From Streptomyces atratus (GTDB lineage: Bacteria > Actinomycetota > Actinomycetes > Streptomycetales > Streptomycetaceae), in contig NZ_BMRN01000027.1 of the NCBI RefSeq assembly GCF_014648655.1, positions 1 through 64,000 of the forward strand: 64,000 bases of DNA, read 5' to 3'. The notes below the pieces were generated by a model, which was given only the letters and a program-made list of their open reading frames with translations, was not told the DNA's origin and made no database searches. Made by a program: the position numbers and the translations under genes. Shown here one piece after another: positions 30,934 to 40,460 of the stretch (position 1 is the first letter of the stretch; every line of letters starts with the position of its first letter).

Positions 30934-31666
30934 TTAACCGGTAACGCGCCAGGCACAGGGGTATTCGTCAGAGCGGTCACCCTGTGGTGGTGGCGACTGA
31001 GGTCGGAAGGCGTCTCGCCGTACCTCGGCAACTCGAAGCTTTCCTTGTCCGACGAGCGCGTGCGGTACGCCGGGCCCAACCACGGCGACGTACAGCGCGC
31101 CCGCTGGACTCCTTCCGGCCTGTTCGAGCGCCTGCACTACGTCGTCGGGGTCGGTGCCGCGTGGGATGGCGTCGGCGAGCAGCCGCAGCGCGGCGGCCGC
31201 GGCCGGGGCGAGGTCGGCTAGCGTCCCGCCGGTGCCGGCTGGAGCCGGCTCGACCAGTGCCGACAGTTCGGGTCGCAGCCCCGTATCCACCTCGACGGCT
31301 TTCTTGCGCCCGCCGCCTCCGGGGCGGGGGCGGACCCGACCCAGCGGGTCCGCCCCCGCTTCCCACTCGTCGACGGCCTTGCGGACGGTGGTCTCGCCGG
31401 CCTCGGCCGCCTGCGCGACGGCCCGGCTCCTGCCGTGTCCCGGGATCCGGGCCCCGGCCCCCGTCAACAGACGGCGCCGGCTCGTCCAGGTACGGAAACA
31501 ACACCGCGAGTCCCACAGGCGCGGTCTCGGCCGGAACTTCCGTGCCGTCGGCCAGGGCTGCTACCACGGCCTCGACACCCTTGCGCGCAGCTACGGAGTC
31601 GATGTGACCGACCAGGGCCGTCGGCTCGGACGACGGACAGAAACGCCAGGCGACAGAGAGAAACAT
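30934..31666 (-). pseudogene. ISAzo13-like transposase remnant
   Basis: The minus-strand pieces GHGRSRAVAQAAEAGETTVR and GRVRPRPGGGGRKKAVEVDT followed by GLRPELSALVEP resemble the N-terminal HTH and linker of ISAzo13-type transposases. The upstream piece (AVLFPYLDEPAPSV) lies in another frame, and the catalytic domain is absent. The tail beyond LSALVEP (30934-31240) is not recognised. Confidence 0.45.
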
Positions 31667-31702
31667 CAGACGGCGGACGGGGGCGTCATCCGACGGGTCT
31701 CG

Positions 31703-32224
31703 CTACCAGCCGGCCTTTACCCCGTTGTAGGCCTTACGGCAGTCGGCGTTGGTGGCCTCCACGGCAAGCTTCTGCATGGCGTTCTGCCAGACCTTCTTGG
31801 CCACCTTCTCCAACTCCCGCGTCTCGGCGGGGATGTTCGGGGCGTACTTCTTGATCGTCCCGATGGCGGAGGCGGTGAACTTGTTGCACGCGGGTCCGGC
31901 GGCGTTCCGGTAGCGGGTGTCCAGGTCCGTGGCCACCGCTTGGCCTTTCTTGGTGGCCCAGTTGTTCCAGGCCGCGCACGCCTTCTCGGTGAAGGCCTGC
32001 TGGTCGGCCTCGCTCAGGTTCCCGACCTCGTTCAGCATGGCGTTCTGGACCTTGTCGGGGACCGTGAAGTCCACGACGGGGAACTTGTCGAGGGTTGTGA
32101 GCAGCGCCTCCTGACACGCGGGCGGCAGCGGAGCCGCCTGCGCGGAGGCGGGGAAGGCCAGGGCGGAGGCGGACAGGAGAGCCGCGGTGAGGACTGCGCT
32201 CCGGGCGGTACGCGAAAGGGTCAT
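31703..32224 (-). CDS. Small secreted protein, uncharacterised
   Basis: A 173-residue protein with a signal peptide (SRTARSAVLTAALLSASALA, cleavage near SAQA-AP). The mature part is helical and has four cysteines (PPACQE, EKACAAWNN, GPACNKF, NADCRK), probably two disulfides. No enzyme motif. ATG 32222-32224 is preceded by AAGGAGT, a good Shine-Dalgarno. Function unknown. Confidence 0.8.
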   Translation of the reverse strand: MTLSRTARSAVLTAALLSASALAFPASAQAAPLPPACQEALLTTLDKFPVVDFTVPDKVQNAMLNEVGNLSEADQQAFTEKACAAWNNWATKKGQAVATDLDTRYRNAAGPACNKFTASAIGTIKKYAPNIPAETRELEKVAKKVWQNAMQKLAVEATNADCRKAYNGVKAGW

Positions 32225-32349
32225 GGGGGTGGTACTCCTTATGTCAAGAATGTAGTGATCAGGCGGCGAATCAACGCCCGGTTGCAGAACGATCGCCGGC
32301 TCCCGCAGGTCACGGCGGCTGTCAGGCCAGACGGCCGGTGGCCCGCCGG

Positions 32350-33219
32350 TCAGGTGGGTCGTACGCGCTGTGCGGCTGCGCCGGGCTCCGGCGTGTGCGC
32401 AGGCGCACCCGCGTCCGCACCGGGCCCGGAGTGGTCCGGTGTGCGTCGCTTCCGTTCCGGTGGAAGTGCGTCGCGGGTACGCCGGCGGAAGACCATGAAC
32501 CCGGCCAGCGCCGCCCCCAGGAGCCAGAGCAACTGGATCGCGAGGCCCTCGGCCACCGGCGCGGTGGAGAAGGCCGCGGACATGCTGGCCTGCACCGCTC
32601 CGTACGACGGCAGGAAACGCACGACGGCGCTGTCCGACCCGGAGCTCGACAGGGGGTTCTGCAGGGCGACGTCGATGATGCTGATCATCAGGATGGCGAA
32701 CATGCCCTCCACCTCACGGCGGACCACCGAGCCGAAAACCACTCCGAGCGCGCCGTAGGTCAGGGCGGCGCAGAACAGCGCGGCAGCGAGCATGAAGGGC
32801 TGCCGGGGGGACCAGGCGAAGCCGGCGGCGGCCGTGGCGTATGCCGCGACGGCGGCGCAGACCAGGGTGAGCGCAGAGAGCTTGGCAAGGACCAGGTGGT
32901 GACGCGGGTACCCCGCCATGGCCAGGCGCCGGTCGAAGGCACCGCCCGTGAAGGTGGCGGCGAACATCATGAACCCGGCGATCAGGGTGACCGCGTTCAG
33001 CGCGCCGGTGATCTGGGTGAGGTGATTGCCGGGCGGAGTCAGGACCTCGCCCGTGGCCCGCAGCCGGAACGGCGCCGGCCGGTCGGGAATGGTCACGTAG
33101 GCCAGGGCGATCCACACGGGGATGTACAGCACCACCAGCAGCATCGCGAACCGGTTGCGGGCGTGACCGATCAGCGCGTACCGGGAGGCCGTGGTGAACA
33201 GGGACCAGTGCCGCCTCAT
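32350..33219 (-). CDS. ABC transporter permease
   Basis: A 289-residue ABC-2-like permease with about six hydrophobic segments (FAMLLVVLYIPVWIALAYVT, LNAVTLIAGFMMFAATFTGG, LSALTLVCAAVAAYATAAAG, and others) and a Pro/Arg-rich C-terminal tail. Its ATG (33217-33219) overlaps the stop of the ATPase gene (ATGA), so the two are coupled. It lies beside the acyltransferase/Pfa cluster and is a candidate exporter for the cluster lipid; this is inference from position. Confidence 0.82.
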   Translation of the reverse strand: MRRHWSLFTTASRYALIGHARNRFAMLLVVLYIPVWIALAYVTIPDRPAPFRLRATGEVLTPPGNHLTQITGALNAVTLIAGFMMFAATFTGGAFDRRLAMAGYPRHHLVLAKLSALTLVCAAVAAYATAAAGFAWSPRQPFMLAAALFCAALTYGALGVVFGSVVRREVEGMFAILMISIIDVALQNPLSSSGSDSAVVRFLPSYGAVQASMSAAFSTAPVAEGLAIQLLWLLGAALAGFMVFRRRTRDALPPERKRRTPDHSGPGADAGAPAHTPEPGAAAQRVRPT

Positions 33220-33830
33220 GCCGCCGCCTTCGAGCGCCGGTCCTGGTGGTGGAGGCGCCCGTCCTCCAGGCGCCACAGCTGGTCCAGCCGCTCGATGTCG
33301 TACGCCAGGTGCGAGACGACCAGCACCGAGCGTCCGGCGTCGCGCAGCCTTGTCGCCAGCTCCCAGAACCGCAGGTACGTCTCCCAGTCGAAGCCCTGGT
33401 AGGGCTCGTCGAGCAGCAGCACGTCCGGGTCGTGCATGAGCGCGAGGGTCAGGTTCAGCTTCTGCCGTGAGCCCCCGCTGAGCAGACCCGCGCGCTGGTC
33501 GAGGTACTCGGTGAAGGCCAGGGTCTCCATCACTTCCTCGGCTCGCCGCAGGTCCGCCAGCCCGAAGGCGTGCCGGAAGAAGTCCAGGTGCTGGCGGACG
33601 GTGAAGGAGTCGTCCAGGACCACGGACTGCGGGCAGTAGCCGAACCTGCCGCTGTGGTGCACCGAGCCCCGGTCCGGCCTGAGTTCACCGGCGAGGATCC
33701 TCAGCAGCGTCGTCTTGCCGGCGCCGTTCTCCCCGACGATCCCGGCGAGGACCCCTGGCCGCAGCCGGAGGTCGACACCCCGTAGAACGGCGTGCTGCCG
33801 GTAGGAGTGGTGCACATCTGTGACGTCCAT
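33216..33830 (-). CDS. ABC transporter ATP-binding subunit
   Basis: A 204-residue ATPase: Walker A GENGAGKTTLLRI, Q-loop YCPQSVVLD, signature LLSGGSRQKLNLTLAL, Walker B DVLLLDEPYQGFD, and H-loop VVSHLA. All catalytic motifs are intact. The start ATG 33828-33830 gives a normal length. It pairs with the overlapping permease. It is transcribed divergently from the FMO fragment and acyltransferase gene. Confidence 0.9.
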   Translation of the reverse strand: MDVTDVHHSYRQHAVLRGVDLRLRPGVLAGIVGENGAGKTTLLRILAGELRPDRGSVHHSGRFGYCPQSVVLDDSFTVRQHLDFFRHAFGLADLRRAEEVMETLAFTEYLDQRAGLLSGGSRQKLNLTLALMHDPDVLLLDEPYQGFDWETYLRFWELATRLRDAGRSVLVVSHLAYDIERLDQLWRLEDGRLHHQDRRSKAAA

Positions 33831-33860
33831 CGCGCTGCTCCGTCGTGCCAGGTCTTCCGG

Positions 33861-34262
33861 ATGTCCACGGAAGCGGTACGCGTCTCCCGATCGGACGGCC
33901 GCACGGAGCTGTATCTGCGCACGGTCCCGCCCCGCGTCCCGGGGCTCTACTTCATGGGGCTCGCGCAGCCCTCCGGTGCGGCGTTCCCGCTGCTCGAACC
34001 GCAGGCGGAATGGATCGCCGAGCTGATCGGGGGCGCGGTCGCGCTGCCGTCGCCGACGGACATGACGCGGGCGATCGCGCGTGAGTGGCGCCGCCATCGC
34101 AAGACGTACGTACCCACCTACCACCACGGGATCGAAATTGACTTCCGCTCCTACCGAAGAGCCCTCCGCCGGGAACGCCGAGCAGGCAGGCGTCGCGCAC
34201 GCGGCGTCGTCCCGGCCCTTCCCGCCGTGGCCGGCCCCGCCCCGGCGGCCGACGCCTTGTGA
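33861..34262 (+). pseudogene. Flavin-containing monooxygenase, C-terminal fragment
   Basis: The frame encodes LYLRTVPPRVPGLYFMGLAQ followed by PSGAAFPLLEPQAEWIAELI and YVPTYHHGIEIDFRSYRRAL. This is the C-terminal end of FMO-like NAD(P)/FAD monooxygenases. The nucleotide-binding domains are missing, so it is not a working enzyme. It ends at the start of the first acyltransferase and may be a relic of an earlier member of the lipid locus. Confidence 0.65.
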
Positions 34263-34287
34263 TCCGCTCAGCCAGGTGTTCCACCGG

Positions 34288-35508
34288 ATGTCCGGCACGC
34301 ACCAGTTGGCGGTGGGGTGGGCGGTGCGCTTCCGTGGGGAGCCGCCCTCACCGGACGCCCTGCATCGGCACGTACGGGCCAGGCTCGCGGACCTTCCGAC
34401 GCTGACCCACCGTGTCGAGGAGGGGCTGGGGCCTCGTCCCTGCTTCGTGCCCGTCCCGGACCTCGACCTGCGTCAACATGTACACGATCTGCTCATGACG
34501 GATCCCCGGGAGCAATGGCAGAACTGTCTCCAGGAAGTGCTGATGCAGCCGCTGCCGGCCGCACCCCGCCCGCCCTGGGACCTCTGGCTGATTCACGGGT
34601 ACACCGATGCCACCGGCCTGCCCGAGTACGTGCTGGTGTTCCGCATCAACCACGCTCTGGAAGACGGCGCGGGGCATCACCACCTACTGCGGACGCTGTT
34701 CACCCCGCGCGTCGCACCGCAAAGGTCGCCCGGCGTCCAGGACACGCCTCCGCCCGCCGACAGCGGGGGGCGGGGCTCCTCCCGTGCCGTGCTGGGCATC
34801 ACGAGCGACGTCGCTCGGAGCCTGCGGGGCAGCGGCACCTGGTCCGTGTTGCGTCGGCCGCCGACGGGAGAGCTCGCCACGGCCGTCGGGACGGTGCAGA
34901 CCCGGCGGTTGCTCGCTGTCTCCCGGGCCCTCGGTACCGACGTCAGCGCGGTCTTCCTGACCGCGCTGACCGGGGCGATGAGGGCTGTCGCCCTGGCCGA
35001 GGAAGAACGTCCGGCTCCTCTCACCCTCCTCTGGCCCCTGTCCGTCCGGACCGGCGGCGAACGGGGCGCGGTGGGCAACTTCCTCAGCATGGTGCGTCTC
35101 CGGCTGCCCTGCGAGGAGCCCCTTCCTCTGCGCCGTCTCGCCTCTCTCTCACGTCAATTGGAGCCTGGGCGCGTCGAGCGGAGGATGCACACCTCCCGCG
35201 CTCTCATGCGGCGCGCGCCGCGTCCGGTGAGCCTCGGCACGCTGCGGCTGCTCATGCGTCCGCGCCACGCCTCCCTCACCGGCACCTACTTCCCCGCGGC
35301 CGTGCCACAGCCGGTCCTCGGTGAGGCACGGTTGGACGGCGCGCTCGGGCTGGGCGCTCCCCTGCCCGGTCAGCTCTGTCATCTGACGCTGCTCAGGTAC
35401 CGGGCCGAGTGCGCGCTCTCCGTCGTCCACGACACGGCCTTCGCCCGCGGCGCGGACCTCCCGGGGCTGTGGCTGACGGCCCTGGCAGAACTCGAAGCGG
35501 TGGTCTGA
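34288..35508 (+). CDS. WS/DGAT-like acyltransferase 1
   Basis: About 406 residues of the wax ester synthase/diacylglycerol acyltransferase fold. The catalytic motif is present as RINHALEDGAGH: the general-base His and the Asp-Gly are kept, but the first His of HHxxxDG is Asn. LTLLWPLSVRTGGERGAVGN is the usual PLF/GN region. The family N-terminus (DPLSQVFHRM) is readable just upstream of ATG 34288 but has no start codon of its own. The real start may be GTG 34081, overlapping the FMO fragment. It converges with the second acyltransferase 62 bases away. Likely role: esterifying an acyl chain to an alcohol. Confidence 0.8.
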   Translation: MSGTHQLAVGWAVRFRGEPPSPDALHRHVRARLADLPTLTHRVEEGLGPRPCFVPVPDLDLRQHVHDLLMTDPREQWQNCLQEVLMQPLPAAPRPPWDLWLIHGYTDATGLPEYVLVFRINHALEDGAGHHHLLRTLFTPRVAPQRSPGVQDTPPPADSGGRGSSRAVLGITSDVARSLRGSGTWSVLRRPPTGELATAVGTVQTRRLLAVSRALGTDVSAVFLTALTGAMRAVALAEEERPAPLTLLWPLSVRTGGERGAVGNFLSMVRLRLPCEEPLPLRRLASLSRQLEPGRVERRMHTSRALMRRAPRPVSLGTLRLLMRPRHASLTGTYFPAAVPQPVLGEARLDGALGLGAPLPGQLCHLTLLRYRAECALSVVHDTAFARGADLPGLWLTALAELEAVV

Positions 35509-35561
35509 GACAGACGGCTTGGCCCGGGGCCACATCCGAGCGATCGGTACGGCCCCCGGCG

Positions 35562-35587
35562 CCTCCGCGTTCACACCGGCGCGGAGG
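35562..35587. terminator. Possible bidirectional terminator between convergent acyltransferases
   Basis: CCTCCGCG and CGCGGAGG form an 8-bp stem with a 10-base loop at the convergent 3' ends. It overlaps the last codons of the minus-strand gene and has no U-tract. Confidence 0.4.
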
Positions 35588-36887
35588 TTCCCTCCAGTTC
35601 ACCCACGGCCTGCTCCCAAAGCTCCGGAAGCAGTTCCCCGAGCGGAAGAGCGCGGTCAGCCACGAAGGACGACTCGGTCCAGTTGCCGAAGAACGACAGG
35701 CCCACTCCGAAGAGGTGCCCGGGCACGAGCAGGGGGAGCAGGGCGACGCCCGTCACCCGGCTGTCCCCCAGACTTCCCTTGTCGGCGACCGGCATGGACG
35801 TGGCCATGACGTCGGTGACGCGCGGGGAGAGCATCCTTCGCAGGTACCACTCGGTCGGGCGGTCCGGCATGTAGTGGACCAGGTCCTGAATGGCCTGCCG
35901 CCACACCTCGCCCCGCAGTTTCCGGGTCGTGGCCATGACGTGCTCCAGTCGCCGAAGGGGCGAGTCTCCGTTCCGGGATCCGGTCCCTCTTTCCTGGGCG
36001 GTCCGCACGGGCAGCTCCAGCGGCAGGGCGAAGCAGCGGTTGCCCCAGGTCTGTTCCTCGTCAGGGCGGCGTGCGTCAACGGGCAGCAGCGCCGTCACCC
36101 GAGGAAGCGGTACGCCGGACCGGGCCGACCAGGCCGACAACGCCCCGGCGAGCGCGGCCAGATGGACGTCGTGTGCCGATCCGCCATGTGCCGCAGCGAT
36201 CCGGCGGAGGGCGTCCGCCGGTACGCGGCCCCGCCACAGCCGACGCTCTCCCGTGGGGACGAAGGGGACGGCCGGACGGTGGCCGCGAACGGCGAGGGAG
36301 CCGGCCAGGAACTTCGTGGTCAGCCCGACTGCCGTACCCACCCGTCGGGGCAGACAGGTCAGGCGGCCCTTCCTCGGCACCGGGCGGGCCGAGGGCTCCC
36401 CCTCGCCCAGCATGGTCCGGAAAGTCATCGCGGCGGCCGAGCCGTCCTGGCAGGCGTGGTGGAAGCGGTAGCACACGGCGTACTCGTCAGGCACATGGCC
36501 GTGGACCAGCCAGACCCCCCAGTAGGTGCCGGGCGCGAACGGCGTGTCGAGCGCGGTGTGCAGGGCGTCGTCCCACCCTGCGGGGCCCTCTGCGACCACC
36601 TCGTGGACGTGCCGGTCGACGGTGAAGTCCGCGTCCGGCCGCCACCGGGGGCGCCGTGAGCCGCCCTCGACCCGGCTCATGAGCAGCGGCAGCCGGCCCA
36701 GGCGTGAGCCCACGTACGCGCGAAAGTCCGTCAGGCTCGGGGGCGGACCGCTCAGGTACGCGACACCGCCGGCGTCCCAGCGGACATCGGGGTGGCGGCG
36801 CTCCATGCTGAGGAACGCGCGGTCGACCGAGTGGGCGGGGTGGCTGGGTAGGGGAACGGACCGGGCTGACGGATCGGACACGGGCAT
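35571..36887 (-). CDS. WS/DGAT-like acyltransferase 2
   Basis: A 438-residue acyltransferase with the canonical HHxxxDG motif (YRFHHACQDGSAA), the opening AHSVDRAFLSMERR, and WLVHGHVPDEYAVCYRF just before the active site. EEQTWGNRCFALPLELPV corresponds to the conserved GN-containing strand. The start ATG 36885-36887 matches the family length. It is divergent from the acyl reductase-Pfa operon, sharing a 775-base promoter region. Likely role: condensing an acyl-CoA/ACP with an alcohol, possibly the reductase product. Confidence 0.84.
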   Translation of the reverse strand: MPVSDPSARSVPLPSHPAHSVDRAFLSMERRHPDVRWDAGGVAYLSGPPPSLTDFRAYVGSRLGRLPLLMSRVEGGSRRPRWRPDADFTVDRHVHEVVAEGPAGWDDALHTALDTPFAPGTYWGVWLVHGHVPDEYAVCYRFHHACQDGSAAAMTFRTMLGEGEPSARPVPRKGRLTCLPRRVGTAVGLTTKFLAGSLAVRGHRPAVPFVPTGERRLWRGRVPADALRRIAAAHGGSAHDVHLAALAGALSAWSARSGVPLPRVTALLPVDARRPDEEQTWGNRCFALPLELPVRTAQERGTGSRNGDSPLRRLEHVMATTRKLRGEVWRQAIQDLVHYMPDRPTEWYLRRMLSPRVTDVMATSMPVADKGSLGDSRVTGVALLPLLVPGHLFGVGLSFFGNWTESSFVADRALPLGELLPELWEQAVGELEGTSAPV

Positions 36888-37661
36888 CGGGGAACTCCAG
36901 TTCGCGCCAAGGGACAGGCAGGCGGGGCGAGGCCGGGCGCTCGGCCACCCCGACCGACCGGGACGGACCACCGATCGGAAGGGCCGCCGACCGGTGCGCG
37001 TCCGCAGCGACGCCGAACGCGTCACCTCGGCCTGAATAAGTACGGTTTATATCCGGCCGCGGTGAACGGCCGTACTCGCCCGCAGCCCCCGAAGTACGGG
37101 CTCCCCGCCTGCCCCACTGGGCTCGACGCCCGTCACCGCACGCCTGCGGGGACGCGGAGCCGCCCGGGACCGCCTGCCGGCCACCGCCCGCGAGATCACC
37201 CGAAAGGGGGACGGTCCTCCGGGCGGCCCGCTCGGTCCCGAGTGCTTCCGTCGCGTCCGTACGGCCGGGCGCCCCGGCTCGCGGCGGGAGCTACGACGAG
37301 CCGTCCGGGACGCACACGGACCGTGGCGTGGGTACTTCATTCGGGTGAGCCGGTGGGATCGGGTGCTCCATCACCTTCCGCCGTCTGACACTGTGTGCCG
37401 TGCGCCAGTGGTCATCAAGCCCGGGAGAGGGCCTGAGCAGCCCCGGGCGGGGCCGGAGGAACCGGGGGGCCGGCGGACGCCCGTCGCACCGGGTCGCCCG
37501 GACGAGTTCAGGCCGCGCACGCCGCGACCGCCGGTGTCATGCCGCGCCGCGGAAGGGCCGGATACATCTCGCCTCCCCGGCCGCCGCAACAGCCCCGGCG
37601 TTCACCGCCCTCGCACGCGGTAGCGGTCCTGTCCCGTTTCGGAGCCCTTGGAGCCAAGGTC
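36888..37661. promoter_or_regulatory. Divergent control region of the lipid cluster
   Basis: About 775 bases without a supported gene separate acyltransferase 2 (minus) from the acyl reductase operon (plus). A conspicuous A/T-rich island, AATAAGTACGGTTTATATCC at 37035-37054, stands out and is the best place for a promoter -10 region. No confident -35 partner was identified. Open frames here have no motif. Confidence 0.45.
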
Positions 37662-38843
37662 ATGCACGTCGCCCTCACCGGCGCCACCGGATTCCTCGGA
37701 CTGCGCCTGCTGCGCCGTCTGCTCGACACGCACCGGTCGGTGACGGTCCTGGTCCACGCGGGGTCGGGCGACGCGCTGCACCGCATCACCCGGTTCTTCG
37801 CACTGACCGGCGTGCCCGAGGCGTTCGTCGCCGAACTCCCCGACCGGCTGCGGGTGGTGGAGACCGAGTTGGAGCAACCCGGGCTGGGGCTGTCCAGGCG
37901 CGCGTTCCAGGAGTTGGCCGACGGTCTCGGCGCGATCTGGCACAGTGCGGGCAGCATCAACCTGGAGGGAGACCTTCCCGAGCTGCGCCGGACCAACGTC
38001 GAAGGAACCCGGCATGTACTGGAGTTGGCCGCCGCCGGACGCGAGAGGCCCGTGGTCCACCACGTGAGTACCGCTTTCGTCGCCGGGAGCCGGCGTGAGG
38101 GGGTGGCGTACGAGGACGAGCTGGACGACGCGTACGGCTTCGAGAACGCCTACGAACGCTCCAAGTACGAGGCGGAGGTGTTGATCCACGCGTGGTCGCG
38201 GGAGCACCGCCGCCCGGTCGTGGTGCTGCGGCCGAGCATCCTCGTCACGGACCTGCCGCCGCACCCGGAACTGCCCTCGCATCCGCTTCAGGTCATCGAG
38301 CGGATTCTGCGCGACGCGCGACGCACCGCCGGCCGCGGAATCCCGGGCCACGACGGCGAAGGACCCGACGCCCCCCACGGCGCCGACCCGGGCGGCCGTC
38401 CCCGCGTCCGGTTGGTGGGTCATCCGCACAGCCGGCTGAACCTGATGCAGGTGGAACACGCGGCCGAGGTCATGGTGCGGCTGGCCGGCCGGACGCCCTC
38501 GGGCGGAGTCGACACGTACCACGTCGTCCATGACCGCGACGTGCCCGTGCTGACGATCGCAACCCTGCTGGAACGGCTGGTCGAGTTGTCGATCGACCTG
38601 GTCGCCACGGAGCCGGAGGACCTGTCGGCGCTGGAGGCGCTGGTGGGCTTCTACCCGGGTCTGACGGCCTACCTGACCCACCGACGACGCTTCGACGACA
38701 CCCGGGTCCGGGCCCTGTTCGGATCGTCGGCGGCCTCCGACCGGGTGGACCTCGACTACCTGTGGTCCGGACTGGTCCCGAGGGACCGTGTTCCCGCCGG
38801 ACCGTCGTCCACCGCCGCGTTCCCGTCCGTCCGCTACGCCTGA
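37662..38843 (+). CDS. Fatty acyl-CoA/ACP reductase-like protein (NAD_binding_4 type)
   Basis: A 393-residue extended SDR. The cofactor motif TGATGFLG (residues 6-13) is followed by a catalytic Ser in VSTAFV (Ser136) and YxxxK in AYERSK (Tyr164, Lys168). The ALTGVPEAF, IWHSAGSINLEGDLPELRRT and NVEGTRHVLELA segments are those of fatty-acyl reductases and of the terminal thioester-reductase domains of PKS/NRPS enzymes. ATG 37662 has a GGAG Shine-Dalgarno nine bases upstream. It is the first gene of the Pfa-like operon, so it probably releases the finished chain from ACP or CoA as an aldehyde or alcohol (inference). Confidence 0.8.
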   Translation: MHVALTGATGFLGLRLLRRLLDTHRSVTVLVHAGSGDALHRITRFFALTGVPEAFVAELPDRLRVVETELEQPGLGLSRRAFQELADGLGAIWHSAGSINLEGDLPELRRTNVEGTRHVLELAAAGRERPVVHHVSTAFVAGSRREGVAYEDELDDAYGFENAYERSKYEAEVLIHAWSREHRRPVVVLRPSILVTDLPPHPELPSHPLQVIERILRDARRTAGRGIPGHDGEGPDAPHGADPGGRPRVRLVGHPHSRLNLMQVEHAAEVMVRLAGRTPSGGVDTYHVVHDRDVPVLTIATLLERLVELSIDLVATEPEDLSALEALVGFYPGLTAYLTHRRRFDDTRVRALFGSSAASDRVDLDYLWSGLVPRDRVPAGPSSTAAFPSVRYA

Positions 38844-38876
38844 CCCGCACACCTTCTCTCCCGCTGGAGCCCCGCC

Positions 38877-40460
38877 GTGTCCGTCCTCTCCGCTCCCGTC
38901 GCCCCTGCCGCGTCCTCGCCGGTATTCTCCCCCGAGGAGATCGCCGCCCGTGCCCGACGGATCCGGGAACCCGTACACATCGTCAGCGGGCCGAACGGCC
39001 GTGAACTGGGGCTCGCGGCCGGTCCCGTATCCAACAACCCGGTGCTCGGGACGCTGCCGCCGCTGTACCCCGAGTGGCTCGGCGGGCGCACCTTCTGCGA
39101 GGCGCACGGCGTCCGTTTCCCCTATGTGGCGGGCGAGATGGCGAACGGCATCGCGACCACCCGGATGGTGTCCGCGATGGCCCGGGCGGAGATGCTCGGG
39201 TTCTTCGGCGCCGGCGGCCTGGCGTATGCCGATGTGGAGCGGGCCGTGCACGCGCTGGCCGGGGAGCTGCGGTCCCGTTCGAACTGGGGCGTGAACCTCA
39301 TCCACTCACCGGCCGAACCCGCGCTGGAGTTCCGCGTCGCCGAGCTGCTGCTGCGCTGCGGTGTGCCCCGGATCTCGGCGTCGGCGTTCATGGAGCTCAC
39401 CCCGGCCGTCGTGCTGTGCTCGGCCCGGGGACTGCGCCGCGGCGCCGACGGCGGAATCGTCCGGCGCACGCGGATGCTCGCCAAGGTCTCCCGGCCCGAG
39501 GTGGCCGAGAGGTTCCTCTCGCCCGCCCCGGCCGCGCTGCTGGACCGGCTCGTCGTCCAGGGGAAGCTGACCCCGCAGGAGGCCGGCCTGGCGGCCCTGG
39601 TGCCGGTGGCCGAGGACATCACCGTGGAGGCCGACAGCGGAGGTCACACCGACAACCGGCCGTTGTCGGCCCTGCTGCCGAGGATCGCCCTGCTGCGCGA
39701 CGCGCTGTGCCGGCGATTCGACTACCGCCGACCGGTCAGGATCGGCGCGGCCGGCGGGCTGGGCACGCCGGCCGCGGTGGCCGCCGCCTTCGCACTCGGC
39801 GCGTCCTACGTGGTCGTCGGATCGGTGAACCAGACCGCCACCGAGGCGGGCCTGTCCGAAGAGGCCAAGGCGATGCTCTGCGAGGCGGATGTCGCCGATG
39901 TGGCCATGGCACCGGCGGCGGACATGTTCGAGCTGGGTGTCACGCTGCAAGTACTGTCCCGCGGGACTATGTTCGCCCAACGGGCCGGCAGGCTCCACGC
40001 GGCCTACCGGGCGCACGGTTCGTTGGAGGAGATCCCACCCACGGTTCGCGCCGCGATCGAACGGGACGTGCTGCGCGCCTCGTTCGATGAGGTCTGGCAG
40101 CACACGCGCGCGTTCTGGGAGCGGCGCGACCCCTCGGAGATCACGCGTGCAAAGGCCGATCCGAAGCACCGTATGGCTCTGGTCTTCCGCTGGTACCTGG
40201 GCAGTTCCAGTAGGTGGGCGATCACCGGCGAGGCGGCCCGGCGTACCGACTACCAGATCTGGTGCGGGCCGGCGACGGGCGCGTTCAACCGCTGGGTTGC
40301 GGGCACGTTCCTGGCCGAACCGGCGAACCGGTCCGTGGTGCAGATCGCGCTCAACCTGCTGGAAGGCGCTGCGGTGCTCACCCGCGCCCATCAACTGCGC
40401 ACCTATGGAGTTCCGTTGCCGTCCGAGGCATTCGCCTACACCCCGCGCGGGCTGGCATGA
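38877..40460 (+). CDS. pfaD: PfaD-like flavin enoyl reductase
   Basis: A 527-residue TIM-barrel FMN protein of the nitronate monooxygenase-like PfaD family. Visible family marks are VRFPYVAGEMANGIATTRMV, FFGAGGLAYADVERAV, WGVNLIHSP, EADSGGHTDNRPLSALLPRI (the catalytic His region), RIGAAGGLGTPAAVAAAFAL, and the distinctive C-terminal WCGPATGAFNRWVAGTFLA segment. GTG 38877 follows GGAG. In Pfa synthases this enzyme reduces enoyl-ACP in trans. Its stop overlaps the next start (ATGA at 40457), so it is translated together with the PfaA-like protein. Confidence 0.93.
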   Translation: MSVLSAPVAPAASSPVFSPEEIAARARRIREPVHIVSGPNGRELGLAAGPVSNNPVLGTLPPLYPEWLGGRTFCEAHGVRFPYVAGEMANGIATTRMVSAMARAEMLGFFGAGGLAYADVERAVHALAGELRSRSNWGVNLIHSPAEPALEFRVAELLLRCGVPRISASAFMELTPAVVLCSARGLRRGADGGIVRRTRMLAKVSRPEVAERFLSPAPAALLDRLVVQGKLTPQEAGLAALVPVAEDITVEADSGGHTDNRPLSALLPRIALLRDALCRRFDYRRPVRIGAAGGLGTPAAVAAAFALGASYVVVGSVNQTATEAGLSEEAKAMLCEADVADVAMAPAADMFELGVTLQVLSRGTMFAQRAGRLHAAYRAHGSLEEIPPTVRAAIERDVLRASFDEVWQHTRAFWERRDPSEITRAKADPKHRMALVFRWYLGSSSRWAITGEAARRTDYQIWCGPATGAFNRWVAGTFLAEPANRSVVQIALNLLEGAAVLTRAHQLRTYGVPLPSEAFAYTPRGLA

